From contig CAKSNL010000007.1 in assembly GCA_934476235.1 (NCBI GenBank), forward strand, positions 1 to 64,000: 64,000 nt of DNA, written 5' to 3'. Below, piece by piece: positions 16,258-24,759 of this stretch. The stretch is from an uncultured Clostridia bacterium (GTDB lineage: Bacteria; Bacillota; Clostridia; CAKSNL01; HGM11501). Below the pieces are notes generated by a model. It worked only from the letters and a program-made list of their open reading frames with translations, was not told where the DNA came from and did not search any database. Made by a program: the position numbers and the translations under genes. The number at the start of each line of letters is the position of its first letter. The stretch's first letter is position 1.

Positions 16258-17529
16258 ATGTTCGCAGATAAAGCGGAAATTTTAATAAAAGCGGGAAACG
16301 GAGGAAACGGACTTGTTTCCTTCCGCCGTGAGATGTATGTTCCCGCCGGCGGACCGGACGGGGGCGACGGCGGAAAGGGCGGCGACATTGTTTTCGAGAT
16401 CGACCCGGAAGCGAGCACGCTTGCCGATTTTAAATTCAAAAGAAAATATTTTGCCGAGAACGGCGAGGACGGGAAGGCAAAAAAATGCTTCGGCAAAAGC
16501 GGAGCGGACCTTGTGATAGGCGTTCCCGAGGGCACGCTTATCCGCGATAAGGAGACCGGGCGGATCTTGGCGGATATGACGGGCGAAAACCGGCGCGCCG
16601 TTGTCGCAAAGGGCGGAAACGGCGGCTTCGGAAACCAGCATTTTGCAACCCCGGTGCGCCAGGCGCCCCAGTTTGCGAAAAGCGGGATAAAGACAAAGGA
16701 GCAGACCGTTACCTTAGAGCTTAAAATGATTGCGGACGCGGGGCTTATCGGCTTTCCCAACGTCGGCAAATCCACAATTTTGTCGCGCGTGACACAGGCG
16801 CGCCCGAAGATAGCCAACTACCATTTCACGACCCTTGTTCCCAACCTCGGCGTCGTTTTCATGGGCGAGGGCAGAAGCTTTGTCCTTGCCGATATCCCCG
16901 GAATCATTGAGGGGGCGAGCCGCGGACTCGGGCTCGGGCATGACTTTCTGCGCCATATCGAGCGCACGAGGGTGCTTATTCATGTTTTGGACATTTCGGG
17001 CTCTGAGGGCAGGAACCCCATAGAGGATTTTAACGATATCAATAACGAGCTTAAAATGTATTCGGAGTCCTTGGCGTCGCTTCCCCAGGTCGTCGCCGCG
17101 AATAAGTGTGATATATGCTGTGACGAGGACGCGAAAAACAGGGTTATAAAATACATTGAGGACAGGGGCGTCCGCTGCTTTGAGATTTCGGCTGCAACGG
17201 GCGAGGGGCTGACTCCGCTTTTAAACTACGTTGAGTCCCTCCTTCCCACACTGGGACCCGTTCCGGTGTTCGAAAGCGAAATGGTCTACGGCGAGGAGGA
17301 GCTGTCCGACGAGTTCACCGTTATAAAGGAGGACGACGGCTCCTATACCGTGGAGGGTCCCTTTGCCGAGAGGCTTGTCGGCAGCGTTAACTTTGACAAT
17401 GACGAGTCCGTCGCGTTCTTCCAGCGCACGCTTCGCCGCCGCGGAATTATTGACGAGCTTGTAAGATTGGGCTGCCGCGAGGGCGACACTGTCAGAGTAT
17501 CGGACTTTGAATTTGATTATATGGATTAG
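16258..17529 (+). CDS. obgE: GTPase Obg/CgtA
   Basis: 423 residues. Glycine-rich Obg fold at 1-158 (KAGNGGNGLVSFRRE, GGPDGGDGGKGG, AKGGNGGFGN). G domain with P-loop GFPNVGKST at 165-173, ADIPGIIEGAS, and NKCD. The C-terminal OCT domain (EFTVIKEDDGSYTVEGP, FQRTLRRRGI) is typical of Gram-positive Obg. Obg binds the 50S subunit and couples ribosome assembly to GTP/ppGpp. AAGGAG lies 7 nt before the ATG. First gene of an operon that runs to 25621. Confidence 0.96.
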   Translation: MFADKAEILIKAGNGGNGLVSFRREMYVPAGGPDGGDGGKGGDIVFEIDPEASTLADFKFKRKYFAENGEDGKAKKCFGKSGADLVIGVPEGTLIRDKETGRILADMTGENRRAVVAKGGNGGFGNQHFATPVRQAPQFAKSGIKTKEQTVTLELKMIADAGLIGFPNVGKSTILSRVTQARPKIANYHFTTLVPNLGVVFMGEGRSFVLADIPGIIEGASRGLGLGHDFLRHIERTRVLIHVLDISGSEGRNPIEDFNDINNELKMYSESLASLPQVVAANKCDICCDEDAKNRVIKYIEDRGVRCFEISAATGEGLTPLLNYVESLLPTLGPVPVFESEMVYGEEELSDEFTVIKEDDGSYTVEGPFAERLVGSVNFDNDESVAFFQRTLRRRGIIDELVRLGCREGDTVRVSDFEFDYMD

Positions 17530-17539
17530 GAGAATAGTG

Positions 17540-17833
17540 ATGATCACAAGCAAAGAACGCGCATTTTTAAGAGGAAAGGCAAACACTCTTACGGCGAATT
17601 ATCAGATAGGAAAAGGCGGAATAACGGATTCGGTTTGCACCTCGATTTCAGAGGCGCTTGAAGCAAACGAGCTTATAAAAATAAAGATACTGGAAAACGC
17701 CGACCTTGCGACAAAGTCTGCCGCGGTGACCGTTGCCGCGGCGACAAATTCAAACATCGTTCAGTGCATCGGTCGCGTTTTCGTGCTCTACCGCCCGGCG
17801 CGCGAAAAGGAAAAGCGCAGGTTTTTATTATGA
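17540..17833 (+). CDS. yhbY: YhbY/CRS1 family RNA-binding protein
   Basis: 97 residues. ATG 17540 is chosen because AGGAG lies 7 nt upstream. Upstream starts overlap the obg end without a site. Motifs TSKERAFLRGKANTL, YQIGKGGITDSV, LIKIKILENA and IVQCIGRVFVLYRP are those of the CRM domain. The protein associates with the large ribosomal subunit during assembly. Its stop overlaps the nadD start by 4 nt. Confidence 0.92.
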   Translation: MITSKERAFLRGKANTLTANYQIGKGGITDSVCTSISEALEANELIKIKILENADLATKSAAVTVAAATNSNIVQCIGRVFVLYRPAREKEKRRFLL

Positions 17834-18384
17834 AAACCGGGCTTTTCGGCGGTTCGTTTGACCCGGTGCATCTGGGTCACTTAGCCGCCGCGAAAAGGGC
17901 GAAGGAGGCGCTTTTCCTTGACAGAGTGATATTTATCCCGAGCGGGCAGAGCCCGCACAAAACGCTTTCAGCCTCCCCGGCTGACCGGTTTAATATGGTG
18001 AGCCTTGCGACAGGCGGTATTCCCGGCTTTTTTGTGTCGGACTTTGAAACGAAGAAAAAGACCAAGTGCTATTCATATGAGACTGTAGCTGAATTTAAAA
18101 AGCGTTACCCGTCCGATGAGCTTTACTTTATAATAGGGGACGATGAGTATTCCTCGTTTTTTTCCTGGTACAGACCCTATGAGCTTTTGTCAATGTGCCG
18201 CTTCGCGGTTCTCACAAGGCACGGGGCAAAAATAAAGGAACCTTTTACGGGAATCAAAATGCCGCCCGTAAAGATATCCTCCACCGAAATAAGAGAAAAG
18301 ATATCCCGCGGGGAGGACGTTTCCTCCCTTTTGCCGGACGCGGCAAATGACTATATAAAAACACACAAACTTTACACGAAATGA
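17830..18384 (+). CDS. nadD: Nicotinate-nucleotide adenylyltransferase
   Basis: 184 residues. The true start is ATG 17830, just before GLFGGSFDPVHLGHL, the nucleotide-binding HxGH motif. An upstream in-frame extension lies inside yhbY and has no family counterpart. IPSGQSPHKTL, YFIIGDDEYSSFFSW and KISSTEIREKIS complete the family pattern. It makes nicotinate adenine dinucleotide from NaMN and ATP in NAD synthesis. AGG with 8-nt spacing precedes the start and the gene overlaps yhbY by 4 nt. Confidence 0.95.
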   Translation: MKTGLFGGSFDPVHLGHLAAAKRAKEALFLDRVIFIPSGQSPHKTLSASPADRFNMVSLATGGIPGFFVSDFETKKKTKCYSYETVAEFKKRYPSDELYFIIGDDEYSSFFSWYRPYELLSMCRFAVLTRHGAKIKEPFTGIKMPPVKISSTEIREKISRGEDVSSLLPDAANDYIKTHKLYTK

Positions 18385-18385
18385 G

Positions 18386-18991
18386 ATGAAGCAAATAAAT
18401 ATGATCAGCTTTGAGGAAATTTTGGAACACCTTAAAAACACGCTGACGGAGGACCGCTTTGCCCACACCATGGGAGTGGTTGACGCGTCGGAGAGCCTGG
18501 CGCTCCGGCACGGGTGCGACGTTAACAAGGCGCGTCTCGCGGCGCTGTGCCACGACTGCGCGAAGAACATGGAATTATCCGAGCTTAAAAGGCTCTGCAA
18601 AAAATATAAGATTCGGTTGGACAACGTGTCAAAATGCGAGGGAAGGCTTCTTCACGCATACGTCGGCGCGCATTATGCAAAAGAAGTGTTTGGCGTGACC
18701 GATCCCGAGATTTTTGACGCGATATATTACCACACCACGGGAAAGCGCGACATGTCGCTTTTATGCAAGATAATTTTCCTTGCCGATATGATTGAGCCCG
18801 GCAGGCGGAACCTTGACTTTCTTGAAGAGATACGCCGCATGGCTTATATCGACTTAGACAGGGCAATAATCATGGAGTTTGACTCCACGATTACATACGT
18901 TATCGCAAAGGAGCGCCTGCTGCACCCCGACACGATAAAGGCAAGAAATTATCTCATCGAAACCCGAAAGGATCTTGACTATGGAAAATAA
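18386..18991 (+). CDS. yqeK: HD-domain hydrolase YqeK (Ap4A hydrolase family)
   Basis: 201 residues, one base after the nadD stop, with no clear ribosome-binding site, so probably coupled to nadD. A downstream ATG at 18401 is an alternative start. HD residues are present: RFAHTMGVV, ALCHDCAKNM, LHAYVGAHYA, YYHTTGKRDMSLLCKIIFLADMIEPGR. Members hydrolyse diadenosine tetraphosphate symmetrically to ADP and carry an Fe centre. It sits between nadD and rsfS as in most Firmicutes. Confidence 0.93.
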   Translation: MKQINMISFEEILEHLKNTLTEDRFAHTMGVVDASESLALRHGCDVNKARLAALCHDCAKNMELSELKRLCKKYKIRLDNVSKCEGRLLHAYVGAHYAKEVFGVTDPEIFDAIYYHTTGKRDMSLLCKIIFLADMIEPGRRNLDFLEEIRRMAYIDLDRAIIMEFDSTITYVIAKERLLHPDTIKARNYLIETRKDLDYGK

Positions 18992-19313
18992 TGAAATGAG
19001 CACAAAGGAAAAGGAATTATATATTAAAGAAATTCTTGAAAACAAAAATGGGATCGACGTGACGGCTTTTGACCTTTCGGAGGCAACGAGCGTGGCGGAC
19101 TCGTTCGTGATTGCCTCGGGCACCTCCGTCCCCCATGTCAAAGCCCTATGCGATGAGGTGGAAGAAAAAATGTCCGAAAAGGGCATTGACCCCTTAAGGG
19201 TCGAGGGCTACAGGAGCGCCTCGTGGATACTCTTAGACTACGGCGACGTTGTGGTTCACATCTTCACTTCGGAAGCAAGAAGCTTTTACAATCTTGACAA
19301 GCTTTGGGCTTAA
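18981..19313 (+). CDS. rsfS: Ribosomal silencing factor RsfS
   Basis: 110 residues. ATG 18981 lies inside the yqeK end and has AAAGGA about 8 nt upstream. A TTG two codons earlier is less likely. Motifs DVTAFDLSEATSVADSFVIASG, HVKALCDEVEEKM, GYRSASWILLDYGDVVVHIF and YNLDKLW are diagnostic. RsfS binds L14 on the 50S subunit and blocks subunit joining under starvation. Confidence 0.95.
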   Translation: MENNEMSTKEKELYIKEILENKNGIDVTAFDLSEATSVADSFVIASGTSVPHVKALCDEVEEKMSEKGIDPLRVEGYRSASWILLDYGDVVVHIFTSEARSFYNLDKLWA

Positions 19314-19337
19314 TATTTCGGAAAGGATTGATATATA

Positions 19338-21746
19338 ATGTACGATTTTAAACGTATCGATAAAAAGTGGCAGAAATACTGGGAGGATAATAAGACCTTT
19401 GAGGCAAAAACAGGCGAGAATAAGAAAAAGAGCTTTCTTTTGATAGAGTTTCCCTATCCTTCGGGTCAGGGTCTCCACGTCGGTCACCCGCGTTCATACA
19501 CCGCGCTTGACTCCGTTGCGAGAAAGAGAAGGCTCCAGGGCGAGAATGTGCTCTTCGCGATAGGGTGGGACGCGTTCGGTCTCCCGGCGGAAAACTACGC
19601 GATAAAAAATCACGTTCACCCGGAGATAATCACTGCAAAGAACATTGCAAACTTCAAGCGCCAGTTAAAGTCCATCGGCTTTTCGTTTGACTGGTCGCGC
19701 GAGATAAACACCACGGACCCCGACTATTACAAGTGGACTCAGTGGATATTTTTGAAAATGTTTGAAAAGGGTCTTGCCTATAAAAAGGAAATGCCCATTA
19801 ACTGGTGCACAAGCTGCAAGTGCGGACTTGCGAACGAGGAGGTTGTCGGCGGAAAGTGCGAGCGCTGCGGAGGCGAGGTTATTCAAAAGCAGCAGAGCCA
19901 GTGGATGCTTAAGATCACGGCTTACGCTCAGAGGTTATTGGACGACTTATCCGACCTTGACTATGCCGAAAGGATAAAGGCTCAGCAGATTAACTGGATC
20001 GGGCGCTCCGAGGGTGCGGAGGTCAACTTTAAGATAAACGAAACCGGGGAAACCTTAACCGTATACACCACGAGACCCGACACGCTCTACGGTGCTACAT
20101 ACATGGTCGTATCGCCCGAGCACCCGATGATAGATGAGTATAAGGACAAGATAAAAAATATTGACGAAGTGTTAGCCTACCGCGCCGAGTCTGCGAAGAA
20201 GTCGGACTTTGAGCGCACGGAGCTTGCGAAGGACAAAACGGGCGTTGCATTATCGGGCATCACCGCGAAAAACCCCTTAACCGGGCGCGATATTCAAGTC
20301 TGGACGAGCGATTACGTTTTGATGAGCTACGGCACCGGCGCAATCATGGCGGTTCCCGCGCATGACGAACGCGATTTTGACTTTGCGAAAAAGTTTAACC
20401 TTCCGATAATCGAGGTTATAAAGGGCGGCAAGGACATAACGAAGGAGCCTTATACCGACGTTGAAAACGGTATCATGATAAATTCGGGCGACCTTGACGG
20501 GCTCTCCTGCAAGGAGGCTCAGAAGAAGGTCATAGATTACCTTGAAGAAAACGGTCTCGGCAAGAGAAAGGTAAACTTTAAGCTGCGCGACTGGGTGTTC
20601 TCGCGCCAGAGGTACTGGGGCGAGCCGATCCCGATAGTTCACTGCGAAAAGTGCGGATATGTTCCGCTCCCCGAGTCCGAGCTTCCCTTAAGACTGCCCG
20701 AGATTGAGAAATTCGAGCCCGGTCAGAACGGCGAATCGCCTTTAAATAACTGCACCGAATGGGTGAACACCACCTGCCCGCGCTGCGGCGGCAAGGCGAA
20801 GAGGGAGACCGATACCATGCCTCAGTGGGCGGGCTCCTCGTGGTACTTTTTAAGATACACCGACCCCAAAAATAACAGTGCGCTTGCCTCCAAGGAAGCG
20901 CTTGACTACTGGATGCCGGTTGACTGGTACAACGGCGGCATGGAGCATACCACGCTTCACCTTCTCTATTCAAGATTCTGGTATAAGTTCTTGTATGACC
21001 TGGGCGTTGTTCCGACAAAGGAGCCTTACATGCGCCGCACCTCGCACGGCATGATTCTGGGCGAGAACGGCGAGAAAATGTCAAAGTCCCGCGGAAACGT
21101 CGTAAATCCCGACGAGATGGTCGATACCTACGGGGCGGACGCGTTCAGGACCTACGAGCTCTTTATCGGAGCGTTTGACCAGTCGACTCCGTGGTCGACC
21201 CAGGGGCTTTCGGGCTGCAACAAGTTCCTTGACAGAGTGTATAACTTAAAGGACATGGTGACGGATTCCCCCGACTATTCGCCCGAGCTTGAGTCGCTCG
21301 TGCATAAGACGATAAAAAAGGTCGGCGACGATATCGAAAAGATCAAGTTCAATACCGCTATCGCATCGCTCATGAGCTTAGTTAACGAATTTTACAAAAA
21401 AGGCTCCGTCACCCGCGGGGAATATAAAACGCTCCTTATCTTATTAAATCCCTTCGCTCCGCACATAACGGAGGAGCTTTTCGAAATGCTGAGCTTCGGC
21501 GGCACGCTCACAGAGTGCTCATGGCCCGGCTATGACGAGGCAAAGACGATTGATTCCACCGTTGAAATGGCGGTCATGATAGGCGGCAGAGTGCGCGCAA
21601 AGATTCTGGTTTCCGCCGACATGGCAGAGGAGGATATAAAGAGCACCGCGCTTTCGGACGAAACGGTCAAAGCGGCGCTTTCGGGCAAGAACGTGACGAA
21701 GGTCATCGTCGTTCCGAAAAAACTGGTCAACATCGTTGCAAAATAA
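19338..21746 (+). CDS. leuS: Leucyl-tRNA synthetase
   Basis: 802 residues. The class I signature HIGH is HVGH at 47-50 inside PSGQGLHVGHPRSYT. A zinc-finger-like CTSCKCG/CERCGG insert follows near 160, the CP1 editing domain carries YTTRPDTLYGATY and the EKMSKSRGN loop lies near 580. GGAAAGG precedes the ATG. It charges tRNA-Leu with leucine and edits mischarged products. There is only a 24-nt gap after rsfS, so no T-box leader: the gene depends on the obg operon promoter unless an internal one exists. Confidence 0.97.
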   Translation: MYDFKRIDKKWQKYWEDNKTFEAKTGENKKKSFLLIEFPYPSGQGLHVGHPRSYTALDSVARKRRLQGENVLFAIGWDAFGLPAENYAIKNHVHPEIITAKNIANFKRQLKSIGFSFDWSREINTTDPDYYKWTQWIFLKMFEKGLAYKKEMPINWCTSCKCGLANEEVVGGKCERCGGEVIQKQQSQWMLKITAYAQRLLDDLSDLDYAERIKAQQINWIGRSEGAEVNFKINETGETLTVYTTRPDTLYGATYMVVSPEHPMIDEYKDKIKNIDEVLAYRAESAKKSDFERTELAKDKTGVALSGITAKNPLTGRDIQVWTSDYVLMSYGTGAIMAVPAHDERDFDFAKKFNLPIIEVIKGGKDITKEPYTDVENGIMINSGDLDGLSCKEAQKKVIDYLEENGLGKRKVNFKLRDWVFSRQRYWGEPIPIVHCEKCGYVPLPESELPLRLPEIEKFEPGQNGESPLNNCTEWVNTTCPRCGGKAKRETDTMPQWAGSSWYFLRYTDPKNNSALASKEALDYWMPVDWYNGGMEHTTLHLLYSRFWYKFLYDLGVVPTKEPYMRRTSHGMILGENGEKMSKSRGNVVNPDEMVDTYGADAFRTYELFIGAFDQSTPWSTQGLSGCNKFLDRVYNLKDMVTDSPDYSPELESLVHKTIKKVGDDIEKIKFNTAIASLMSLVNEFYKKGSVTRGEYKTLLILLNPFAPHITEELFEMLSFGGTLTECSWPGYDEAKTIDSTVEMAVMIGGRVRAKILVSADMAEEDIKSTALSDETVKAALSGKNVTKVIVVPKKLVNIVAK

Positions 21747-21767
21747 CAAAAAAGGAGGCGGCTTAGC

Positions 21768-23015
21768 TTGAAAACAAATTACGACAGCTTAAAAGAACAT
21801 AACGAATCGCTCGCGAACTATCTCATCGCGGCGGACGCACCGGTTAAGACCTTTCCCGAAAAAGCCGCCGTTCTTTACGGGAGGGCAATGAATTCGTTTT
21901 TAGCCGTCATATGCTCTGATAATGACATAGCGTTTGACCGCGCGAACGACTTAACGCCGATAAATATGATCGGCACGGCGTACTCCGGCGGTGTGATAAG
22001 CAAATACGAAAAGGGTGTGCTTGACGATATACGCTACAGCGCGTATCTTGCGGGCAACCCCTCCCTTTCGGACAAAAGGATCGACTCAAAGACCCTTATC
22101 GACAAGGTAATAAGCTTCTTCGGCATGGTGATGCGCTATTACCATTTGGAGTCCGAAACGTATTCCGAAGACCTTTTGCCGATAGGACCCTATAACGTTA
22201 TCGAGCCTCTGGGCAGCTTTGAGCTTGACAGTGCGTACGACAGGGTGTATTTAACGTCGTACGATTCCGGGAGCAAAAACGAGGGCTTCGCGCTTATCGC
22301 GCAGTACGCGCGCGACCGGTCCGACTTTGCGGACGAGGTCTTTTCCCGCCTTGAAACGGGCTCGTTAAAGGCAAAGTACAATGCAAAAAGCCTTATCCGC
22401 CCGGAGATAATCGAGCATCAGAAGGGCAATAATCTGATATTTGTAAAAAGCGTTATCCCCAAGGGCTTCGTGAAGTTTTCGTTTGACGATTTTCTTCCTC
22501 TTCTTGCCGAGGAGCGCATAAAGTTCATCGTCAATTTATCGGGCGCGCTTTATAACATTCATTCGTCAAACCTCTCGCTTTCGGGCTTTGACCCTTCGGA
22601 TATCTGGATATCCTATAACGGGCTTAAGTGCGCCGTTTCCGGAATGGAATCGCGCATCGGCTGTCCTCTGGGCACGGAAACGAGCAAAAACGCGGACGTT
22701 AAGCATTTCGCGGCGCTCACCGCGGCGCTCTTTCCCGAGTATGACAAGATTCCCGTTGCCGGGCTCACCATAAAGCATGCGCTTATGGGAAGCGGCAAGG
22801 TTTCTATGGAAAAGGTGTATTTCACGCTTAAGAAAGAGGCTCTGAAAAGAAGCTATGAACCCAAAACGCTTTCGGAGCTTACAGGATGCGACCTTAAGGA
22901 TACATACCGCACCTTATCTGAGTCCGTGCTTATGCCGGACGCGAAAACCGGAATTGTGACCGGCGGGGAAAAGGAGGACTTTTCCGAGATGTATTCAAAG
23001 GTCTTCGGCGGATGA
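21768..23015 (+). CDS. Unknown protein: HEPN/DUF4145-like N-terminus and degenerate protein-kinase-like C-terminus
   Basis: 415 residues, TTG start with AAAGGAGG 9 nt upstream. Residues about 15-125 are helical with KAAVLYGRAMNSFLAVIC, ISKYEKGVLDDIRYSAYLAGNP and LIDKVISFFGMVMRYY, the layout of HEPN/DUF4145 domains, but the catalytic R-x4-6-H is absent. Residues about 140-340 follow kinase topology: a glycine-loop-like YNVIEPLGSFELDSAYDRVYL, and LYNIHSSNLSLSGFDPSDIWIS resembling the HRD loop through the metal-binding region with the Asp lost. No DFG is seen. It would therefore be a pseudokinase. Both assignments come from pattern reading and need profile searches. It lies between leuS and a deaminase gene in the same operon. 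Confidence 0.5.
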   Translation: MKTNYDSLKEHNESLANYLIAADAPVKTFPEKAAVLYGRAMNSFLAVICSDNDIAFDRANDLTPINMIGTAYSGGVISKYEKGVLDDIRYSAYLAGNPSLSDKRIDSKTLIDKVISFFGMVMRYYHLESETYSEDLLPIGPYNVIEPLGSFELDSAYDRVYLTSYDSGSKNEGFALIAQYARDRSDFADEVFSRLETGSLKAKYNAKSLIRPEIIEHQKGNNLIFVKSVIPKGFVKFSFDDFLPLLAEERIKFIVNLSGALYNIHSSNLSLSGFDPSDIWISYNGLKCAVSGMESRIGCPLGTETSKNADVKHFAALTAALFPEYDKIPVAGLTIKHALMGSGKVSMEKVYFTLKKEALKRSYEPKTLSELTGCDLKDTYRTLSESVLMPDAKTGIVTGGEKEDFSEMYSKVFGG

Positions 23016-23028
23016 AAAAGGAGGAGCT

Positions 23029-23514
23029 ATGAGGCGCGATAAACATAACTACTATCTTGATATTGCCGGCACGGTTTTGGAGCGGGGCACCTGCCTTCGC
23101 AGAAACTACGGCTCTATCATTGTTAAGAACGACGAGATAATTTCAACCGGATACACCGGCGCTCCGCGCGGACGGGTGAACTGCTTGGACCTCGGCACCT
23201 GCCGGAGGGTAACGCTGAACGTTCCCCGCGGCGAGCGGTACGAAATGTGCAGAAGCGTTCACTCCGAGGCTAACGCCATTATCAGCGCGTCGCGGCGCGA
23301 CATGATAGGCGCAACGCTCTATCTTGTCGGAATGGATTCCGAGACCGGGCTTTTGGTGAGTGACGCGTGCAGCTGCGCCATGTGCAAAAGAATGATAATA
23401 AATTCCGGCATCGAAAAGGTCGTTATAAGAAACACGCCCGATAAGTACACGGTCATAAACGTGTCGGACTGGGTGGAAAATGACGATTCCTTGGGTGACA
23501 AAACGGGTTATTAA
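23029..23514 (+). CDS. dCMP deaminase-like cytidine/deoxycytidylate deaminase (ComEB type)
   Basis: 161 residues. Zinc and catalytic residues: H78 and E80 in SVHSEANAII, and C116/C119 in ACSCAMCKRMIINSG. This last motif replaces the usual P-C-x-x-C with S-C-A-M-C. GSIIVKNDEIISTGYTGAPRGRVNC is the dCMP deaminase N-terminal block. It would convert dCMP to dUMP for dTMP synthesis, though the family also contains tRNA and other deaminases. AAAGGAGGAGCT precedes the ATG. It is placed where tmk often stands before holB in Firmicutes. Confidence 0.85.
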   Translation: MRRDKHNYYLDIAGTVLERGTCLRRNYGSIIVKNDEIISTGYTGAPRGRVNCLDLGTCRRVTLNVPRGERYEMCRSVHSEANAIISASRRDMIGATLYLVGMDSETGLLVSDACSCAMCKRMIINSGIEKVVIRNTPDKYTVINVSDWVENDDSLGDKTGY

Positions 23515-23551
23515 TCTTCCACGCCCCGAATATAATTTACGGGGTGATAAT

Positions 23552-23884
23552 ATGACTTTGGGGAAAAACACGTCCTTCCGCCGTGCGGTTCTTATCAAAA
23601 GGGGATATGACGGCGATTTTATTGACGAGGTCTTATCGTGCTTCGCGTCGTACGATTCGGCGGTGAGCCTTTTTGAGGAATCGGGAAGCCGCCTCTCTTA
23701 TTTAAGGGCGTATCAGATAATAACGGCGGAGGCAAAAATCGCGGCTCTTATGTCCCGGGGAAAGGAGTCTGAGCCGCCGCGAGGTGACACATGCTACACG
23801 AAGCTATCAGAAAAAATCTTATCAAAAGTGCAGAGTCGGGCGACATTTTTTCGGCGCTTATTTTGTCCGGTCCCGAAGGAATAG
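23552..23884 (+). CDS. Small hypothetical protein overlapping holB
   Basis: 110 residues from ATG 23552, with GGGGTG 7 nt upstream. The GGGG is the 3' arm of a CCCCG/CGGGG hairpin (23524-23545), which could hide it. The first about 75 residues look coding (RRAVLIKRGYDGDFIDEVLS, SYDSAVSLFEESGSRLSYLR, YQIITAEAKIAALMSRGKE), helical and charged. The last about 31 residues overlap the holB start in another frame and have shadow-like composition, so an original stop may have been lost. I do not recognise a family. Confidence 0.5.
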   Translation: MTLGKNTSFRRAVLIKRGYDGDFIDEVLSCFASYDSAVSLFEESGSRLSYLRAYQIITAEAKIAALMSRGKESEPPRGDTCYTKLSEKILSKVQSRATFFRRLFCPVPKE

Positions 23885-24759
23885 GGAAAAAAACGCTGGC
23901 GAGGATGTTTGCCGCGGCGTTGCATTGCGAGGCAAAGTCGGGCAAGCCCTGCGGCGTCTGCCCCTCCTGCGTCAAGCACAAAACGGGCAACCACCCGGAT
24001 TACGCCGAGCTCACGCCCGAGAGCGGAAAAAAGAACATTTCCGTCTCCGCGGTGCGCTCGTCGTGCGAGGAGCTTTTCGTAAAGCCATTAATCTCCGATA
24101 AGAAGATACTTTTCATTCCGGAGGCAGACCTTTGTGAGGCTCCGGCTCAGAACGCCATGTTAAAGTGCTTTGAGGAGCCGCCGCCCTACGCCGTCATGAT
24201 ACTGGCGGTGCGGGACTTATCGTCGCTTTTGGATACGATAAAGTCGCGTGCGGCGATAATTCCGGTCAATCCGGAGCCGGAGGAAAACATCCGCGCTTTC
24301 ATTAAGGAAAACTATCCCGAAAGCGCGAAAAATGCGGATTTTATTGCCGCGTTCTCATCGGGCATCGTCAAAAAAGCGGTGCTCCTTGCGGAAAACGAGG
24401 AGCTTTCGGAGAAGAGGACCCATCTTTTGTCGCTTTTGTCCTCGTTTTCAAAAAGCAGACTTTCCGCAATTAAAACGGCGGACTTTTTAACCGAAAATCA
24501 GGACGACGAGGAATTTTTGTACGAGCTTATTTCAATGTTTTTCCGCGACGCGGCAGCGTTAAAATGCGGCGGAAAAAAGCTCATCAATCCGGATTTTCTT
24601 TCACAGATTCGCACATTCGGCACATCTCACTCAAAAAAACAGCTGGTGGATGCGCTTTCACTTTTGGCTTACGCCAAAAACGATAAATCAAAAAACGCCA
24701 ATTACGGTCTTTTTATCGGGGACCTTATGTTAAGGCTTTGGGAGGTACTTCATGATTAA
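23791..24759 (+). CDS. holB: DNA polymerase III delta' subunit
   Basis: 322 residues. AAA+ clamp-loader fold with GPEGIGKKT at 27-35 and the zinc cysteines C46, C54, C57, C60 (CEAKSGKPCGVCPSC). HPDYAEL, the IPEADLCEAPAQNAMLKCFEEPPPYAVMILAV block and a helical C-terminus complete the family pattern. The subunit helps load the beta clamp. The sensor-I-like region reads SLLDTIKSRA. CGAGGTGAC precedes the ATG. It overlaps ricT by 8 nt. Confidence 0.9.
   Translation: MLHEAIRKNLIKSAESGDIFSALILSGPEGIGKKTLARMFAAALHCEAKSGKPCGVCPSCVKHKTGNHPDYAELTPESGKKNISVSAVRSSCEELFVKPLISDKKILFIPEADLCEAPAQNAMLKCFEEPPPYAVMILAVRDLSSLLDTIKSRAAIIPVNPEPEENIRAFIKENYPESAKNADFIAAFSSGIVKKAVLLAENEELSEKRTHLLSLLSSFSKSRLSAIKTADFLTENQDDEEFLYELISMFFRDAAALKCGGKKLINPDFLSQIRTFGTSHSKKQLVDALSLLAYAKNDKSKNANYGLFIGDLMLRLWEVLHD

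Noticed and set aside
16128..16817. Long open frame opposite obg and similar antisense frames elsewhere
   Set aside because: Shadow of a high-GC third-position gene: no ribosome-binding site, Ser/Pro-rich, and the other strand is a clear family member.
19314..19337. T-box leader before leuS
   Set aside because: The gap after rsfS is only 24 nt.
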